Shown here in pieces: positions 60,529 through 64,000 of a stretch of 64,000 nucleotides of DNA. A program made the translations under genes and the position numbers. A model generated the notes under the pieces. The model was given only the letters and a program-made list of their open reading frames with translations. It made no database searches and had not been told where the DNA came from. Source of the stretch: Firmicutes bacterium UBA2116 (GTDB taxonomy: Bacteria > Bacillota > Clostridia > Tissierellales > Sedimentibacteraceae); the NCBI GenBank assembly GCA_002331025.1, contig DCYG01000033.1:39764-103763 (forward strand), given 5' to 3'. Position 1 is the stretch's first letter; each line of letters starts with the position of its first letter.

Positions 60529-61938
60529 GTGAATATAAGTAAAATAATTGATAATGTTCCGGATTATAAGGTGTTTTTAACGGTGGGCGAGCTGGACGAA
60601 AGCACCATGCGTCTTCAAAGCAAATATCCGGATGTTGTGGAGGTTTTCGAAGCGGGGAAGTCAAGAGAAAATCACAGCATACTATGCCTTAAGATAGGCA
60701 GCGGAGGCAAAAATGCCTTTTGCTTCGCATGCCCTCACCCAAATGAGCCCATAGGGGCCATGACGTTGGAATATTTATCATGGGCATTGGCTGAGGATGA
60801 TGAATTCAGACAATCGACAGGATATACATGGTACATAATAAAATGTGTTGATCCTGACGGAACAAAATTAAACGAAAAATGGTTTAAGGGTCCATTCACT
60901 ATTTATAATTATATGAAAGATTATTTCAGACCAGGAAGCGAACAACAGGTTGAATGGACATTCCCAATAGACTATAAAAATCTGCATTTTAATGAGCCCA
61001 TGCCCGAAACAAAAGCGATAATGGGTGTCATAGAAAAAACGAGACCGGAGTTCATGTATTCGTTGCATAATGGCGGTCTGTGCGGAGCATATTGGTACAT
61101 AACTCACGAATATAAAGACATATATGATGAACTGAGAGAGACTGCATTAAAAAACGGAGTTGCACTGCAGCTCGGAGAGCCTGAAAGTCCTGCGTGTATA
61201 GAGTTTTCCGATGCAATATATAAAATGTCGGGAATATCCGAAGATTATGATTATTTGGAAAAATACTCGGGCAAGAATCCTGAAAAGTCATGTTACGGCG
61301 GTACAAGCAGTTCTGATTATGCTTTAAGATTTAATGATTGTGTGTCTCTGATGACCGAACTGCCGTATTTTTCAGATGACAGAATAGCAGACTCCTCGAT
61401 TACAAATATAACCAGAAGGCAGTCCATAGAAGATAAACTAAAAAATACTGTCGAGCATTACAGAGGACTTGATAGAGAATTAAGCAAGGTAAGGAAGTAT
61501 ATTGCTCCGGATAATCCTTTCACTTTGCTTGTAGAACAGATTATATCAGAAATAGATTCCTCTGTTGAAGCCCAGAAGAAATGGTCTGATGACCCTAAAT
61601 TTGAAAGACCTGCGAAGTCGTCGGAAGTATTTGACAATGATCTGGTGAGCAAATTTTATAACAGTCTTTCAACAAGCCTTTGTGCGAGGGCTTGCCAACA
61701 GGAGCTGGATAAGCTGAAAAAAGAGGGATGTAAAGACGATGAAGCACTCTGTCTGTTGGAAGAAGTATATGAGGTATTGTCAGACAACCTGAAGAATGAA
61801 TGTGAATATCTTGAAAATAAATTGAATTATAAGGTTGTACCAATACGTGATCTTGTTCGGATTCAAATAGAATGCGGATTAATCGTTGCGCGACGCAGAC
61901 AAAAAAAAGAATATACCAATACAGCCCCTCAATATTGA
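60529..61938 (+). CDS. M14-family carboxypeptidase-like protein
   Basis: A 469-residue soluble protein with the M14 zinc-carboxypeptidase order of ligands: H70-x2-E73 in CPHPNEPIGAMTLEYL and H180 in YSLHNGGLCGAYWY. VDPDGTKLNEKWF lies between them. The long helical C-terminal part (320-469) is unlike typical carboxypeptidases. There is no signal peptide, so it probably trims imported peptides in the cytoplasm. The start GTG 60529 follows CGGAGGTAA. The final codons form the left arm of the terminator. Confidence 0.78.
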   Translation: MNISKIIDNVPDYKVFLTVGELDESTMRLQSKYPDVVEVFEAGKSRENHSILCLKIGSGGKNAFCFACPHPNEPIGAMTLEYLSWALAEDDEFRQSTGYTWYIIKCVDPDGTKLNEKWFKGPFTIYNYMKDYFRPGSEQQVEWTFPIDYKNLHFNEPMPETKAIMGVIEKTRPEFMYSLHNGGLCGAYWYITHEYKDIYDELRETALKNGVALQLGEPESPACIEFSDAIYKMSGISEDYDYLEKYSGKNPEKSCYGGTSSSDYALRFNDCVSLMTELPYFSDDRIADSSITNITRRQSIEDKLKNTVEHYRGLDRELSKVRKYIAPDNPFTLLVEQIISEIDSSVEAQKKWSDDPKFERPAKSSEVFDNDLVSKFYNSLSTSLCARACQQELDKLKKEGCKDDEALCLLEEVYEVLSDNLKNECEYLENKLNYKVVPIRDLVRIQIECGLIVARRRQKKEYTNTAPQY

Positions 61939-61950
61939 GGGGCTGTATTA
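61917..61950 (+). terminator. Terminator overlapping the M14 stop codon
   Basis: ATACAGCCCCTCA and TGAGGGGCTGTAT form a 12-13 bp stem around the TGA, with only a short TTA tail. It ends the peptide operon. Bases 61951-62176 hold no gene that I can identify. Confidence 0.75.
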
Positions 61951-62176
61951 CGAATTAATCTATAAGCATGAAAAGCTGCTTATATCAGGCTGAAAATTAC
62001 CTATTGTTTAGAATATATGCATATATCCATATAAGGAGGATACCCTTCCTTGGACGATAAATTTATACTAATGTGTTCATGGGGAGGTATTAATACTGTT
62101 CAGTGTCCGGGGAAAAATAATATAAGTTTGTGATAAAGGAAAAGGGATATAATTAAGTTGAGTATACGAAAAGTAC

Positions 62177-62207
62177 ACAGTTGCACTTTTATGCAGCTGT
62201 TTTTGTA
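62177..62207 (+). terminator. Terminator-like hairpin beside the XRE gene
   Basis: ACAGTTGCA (62177-62185), loop, TGCAGCTGT (62192-62200) with one G-U pair, then TTTTTGT. It lies at the 3' side of the minus-strand XRE gene and may act in both directions. Confidence 0.5.
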
Positions 62208-62216
62208 TGTAACGGA

Positions 62217-62456
62217 TTAATCATTATCAGTAATATCTTGAAAAAATTCAGAATCAAAAAAGTCTTTCATGTCTATTTTTAAGCCAAAACAAATGTAGTA
62301 TATAGTTTTAATTGTTGGATTTTTACTCTTGCCATATACAATATCATTTAAGGTTGATTGCGTGATGCCAGATATCGTTGAAAGCTTATTTATCGTGATA
62401 TTATTATCTTTGCATAGTTGAAGTATTCTTTGAGAAATCGCTTTTTTAATAGTCAT
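62217..62456 (-). CDS. XRE-family transcriptional regulator
   Basis: A 79-residue minus-strand protein made almost entirely of a Cro/CI helix-turn-helix: AISQRILQLCKDNNITINKLSTISGITQSTLNDIVYGKSKNPTIKTIYYICFGLKIDMKDFF. The start is the ATG complementary to 62454-62456, with GGGATG upstream. It is divergent from the SLOG gene and may regulate it. Confidence 0.82.
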   Translation of the reverse strand: MTIKKAISQRILQLCKDNNITINKLSTISGITQSTLNDIVYGKSKNPTIKTIYYICFGLKIDMKDFFDSEFFQDITDND

Positions 62457-62617
62457 AGTTCACATCCCTTAATTTTTACTAAGAGTATAGCAGAATATTA
62501 ACAAAATAATTACCGATACATCGTTGATAAAAATTACGGTGGATATTATAATGATTAACGATATGGCGTTAATAATTATTTTATGAATATTTTTTTTATT
62601 TATGCGAGAGAGAGACA

Positions 62618-63181
62618 ATGATGGATAGAAATAAAACTCTTTGCTTTATTGGGCATAGAACCGAAAAATTGCCTAAAAGCAGAAATGAATTTAATTTAAT
62701 AATACAAAGCTTGATTTATGAAATAAATAAAGCTATATCAGAAGGCTATGATACATTTATGTTTGGTGCCTGTTATGGATTTGACATAATTTGTGCAGAG
62801 CAGGTTTTAATACGAAAACAAATAGTCAGGCTTACAGATCCTATTAGTATAAATCTTATTGCGGTTGTACCATTCGAAGAACAATCAGCAAAGTGGAAGG
62901 AAAAAGATAGGGAAAAATATTTTAATGTTTTATCCAGATGTGATGATGTAATAACTTTAAATAGACATTATCATAGTGAAAGTTATAATGAAAGAAGCAG
63001 GTACATGGTTGATAATAGCAGCAGGCTGGTGTGTTATTATGACGGAAGCAGCGGCAGAACAAAACATGCTGTTGAATATGCAGAAAATGAGTTGATACAG
63101 ATAATAAATTTATGTAATTCGTATGATGATATTATACTAAAAAAGAAAAAGCATAAAAGCTTAATGAGCCCGATGTGGTAA
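62618..63181 (+). CDS. DUF1273/YpsA-like SLOG-fold protein
   Basis: A 187-residue protein with the SLOG family opening TLCFIGHRTEKLPKS, then FMFGACYGFDIICAEQVL and SSRLVCYYDGSSGRTKHAVEYAEN. SLOG proteins bind nucleotides or their derivatives; several are linked to stress or defence signalling. The start ATG 62618 has GAGAGAGAC upstream. It ends at a terminator, so it is likely monocistronic. Confidence 0.8.
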   Translation: MMDRNKTLCFIGHRTEKLPKSRNEFNLIIQSLIYEINKAISEGYDTFMFGACYGFDIICAEQVLIRKQIVRLTDPISINLIAVVPFEEQSAKWKEKDREKYFNVLSRCDDVITLNRHYHSESYNERSRYMVDNSSRLVCYYDGSSGRTKHAVEYAENELIQIINLCNSYDDIILKKKKHKSLMSPMW

Positions 63182-63203
63182 AGGCATATAGTGATTGTTA
63201 AAA

Positions 63204-63240
63204 AAATTCCAAAATAGATTACCTTGGGATTTTTTTATTT
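63204..63240 (+). terminator. Terminator after the SLOG gene
   Basis: AATTCCAA (63206-63213) and TTGGGATT (63224-63231), then TTTTTTATTT. One G-U pair. Confidence 0.65.
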
Positions 63241-63400
63241 AATAAAAATTGAGTTGAACAGAGAAAGGATTTTAAACTCGGTTATTATGATATATTAATA
63301 GATATATTATATTTTATAATAATAAATGGTAATATGTATATAAGGTGGTATAATATATAAAGAATTGTTTTTTTATATGTTTGGGGCAGGTGAATAAAAT

Positions 63401-64000
63401 ATGAATGAAAGTAATCGTATTGAATTAAAAAAAGAGTTGAATGATAGTTTAGAAAAAGAAATTGTGGGATTTTTGAATTATAATGAAGGCGGAGAATTAT
63501 ATATTGGAATTGACGATAATAGTAACGTTGTTGGTGTTGAGAATTCGGATGATATACAAAAAAGAGTTGTGGATAGAGTAAAAGAGAATATTTACCCTTC
63601 TACAATGGGATTGTTTGATGTAACAACACTTAAGAAGGAAGGAAAAGATATTATAAAAGTTGTAATATCAAGTGGACCTGAAAAACCATATTATATCAGA
63701 AAATATGGAATGTCTCCGAAAGGATGTCTTATAAGAGTAGGTACAACAGTTCAGCAGATGACTAAGGAAATGATAGACACTTTATACTCTAAACGTATAA
63801 GAAATTCTTTAGGTAGGCTTATTTCACCAAGACAAGATTTAACATTTAAACAGCTTAAGATTTATTATGAAGAAAGCGGATACGATTTAAATGATAAATT
63901 TTTGAATAATTTGGAGTTATATACTGAAGATAATAAGCTGAATTATGCTGCGTATTTATTGGCTGATGAAAATGGTATATCAATGAAGGTAGCAAAGTAT
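63401..64000 (+). CDS. AlbA_2/Schlafen-type DNA-binding protein, N-terminal part (cut by window edge)
   Basis: Starts at ATG 63401 after GGGGCAGGTG and is open to the last base (200 residues seen). NRIELKKELNDSLEKEIVGFLNYNEGGELYIGIDDNSNVVGV is the AlbA_2 (divergent AAA/Schlafen) opening, with GRLISPRQDLTF following later. Full-length relatives are predicted transcription regulators or nucleases. The C-terminus is outside the window. Confidence 0.85.
   Translation, partial: MNESNRIELKKELNDSLEKEIVGFLNYNEGGELYIGIDDNSNVVGVENSDDIQKRVVDRVKENIYPSTMGLFDVTTLKKEGKDIIKVVISSGPEKPYYIRKYGMSPKGCLIRVGTTVQQMTKEMIDTLYSKRIRNSLGRLISPRQDLTFKQLKIYYEESGYDLNDKFLNNLELYTEDNKLNYAAYLLADENGISMKVAKY

Noticed and set aside
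1..64000. tRNA, rRNA, riboswitch, retron or CRISPR elements
   Set aside because: I looked in all gaps and saw no cloverleaf, repeat-spacer series, reverse transcriptase gene or known riboswitch core.

Overview
The window reads as low-GC Gram-positive (Firmicutes, class Clostridia) chromosomal DNA. Most genes run left to right, have strong AGGAGG-type ribosome sites, and sometimes start with TTG or GTG. It carries 2-amino-4-ketopentanoate thiolase (ortAB), a sigma-54-controlled amino-acid locus and a peptide-uptake operon, which fit an anaerobic amino-acid- and peptide-fermenting clostridium such as a Sedimentibacter or Tissierellales relative. The genus is inference. I saw no tRNA, rRNA or CRISPR array.

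Layout. 1-5 kb: end of a surface-polysaccharide cluster (CMP-sugar synthetase end, AAC(3)-like acetyltransferase, DUF4910 aminopeptidase-like protein, murJ). 2.7-11.6 kb: three damaged copies of a UDP-glucose dehydrogenase gene (ugd). The second and third bracket a SIR2-HerA defence pair and an unknown 243-residue gene. 11.7-14.5 kb: small accessory genes (XRE regulator, ImmA/IrrE gene with an amber stop, DUF4417, CPCC-type protein, PD-(D/E)XK-like protein). 14.5-16.9 kb: a decaying IS66 element interrupted by a 110-bp MITE-like insertion. 17-24.8 kb: HAD phosphatase, DUF2383 protein, KAP NTPase, VOC protein, AAA ATPase plus DUF4276 pair, an IS66 relic and a SEC-C protein. 25-36.4 kb: an Eco57I-type methylase and a small nuclease-like gene, followed without a gap by a complete Wadjet set in the order jetD-jetA-jetB-jetC. 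A LexA/SOS-box-like palindrome lies immediately upstream of this locus. 36.9-44 kb: SatD plus DUF3307, a NYN/OST-HTH protein, MutM, an anti-phage-type dCTP deaminase with a LexA-like box inside its promoter, a 58-residue protein and an unknown membrane protein.

From 44.9 kb the window turns metabolic. A sensor kinase with its own solute-binding domain and a sigma-54 activator precede a near-consensus -24/-12 promoter, which drives an NhaC-type antiporter and ortAB. An RpiR regulator with a 26-bp palindrome in its leader heads a run of RocB-like M20 peptidase, FMN-binding protein, five-gene Dpp/Opp-type peptide importer and M14 carboxypeptidase-like protein. The window ends with an XRE regulator, a SLOG-fold protein and the start of an AlbA_2/Schlafen-type gene.

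How it fits together. The first 44 kb look like a layered defence island built into a surface-polysaccharide locus. It is marked by repeated ugd and IS66 debris and carries at least four recognisable or suspected anti-mobile-element modules, two of them with LexA-like sites. The last 19 kb look like a nutrient module that senses, imports and cleaves peptides and amino acids.
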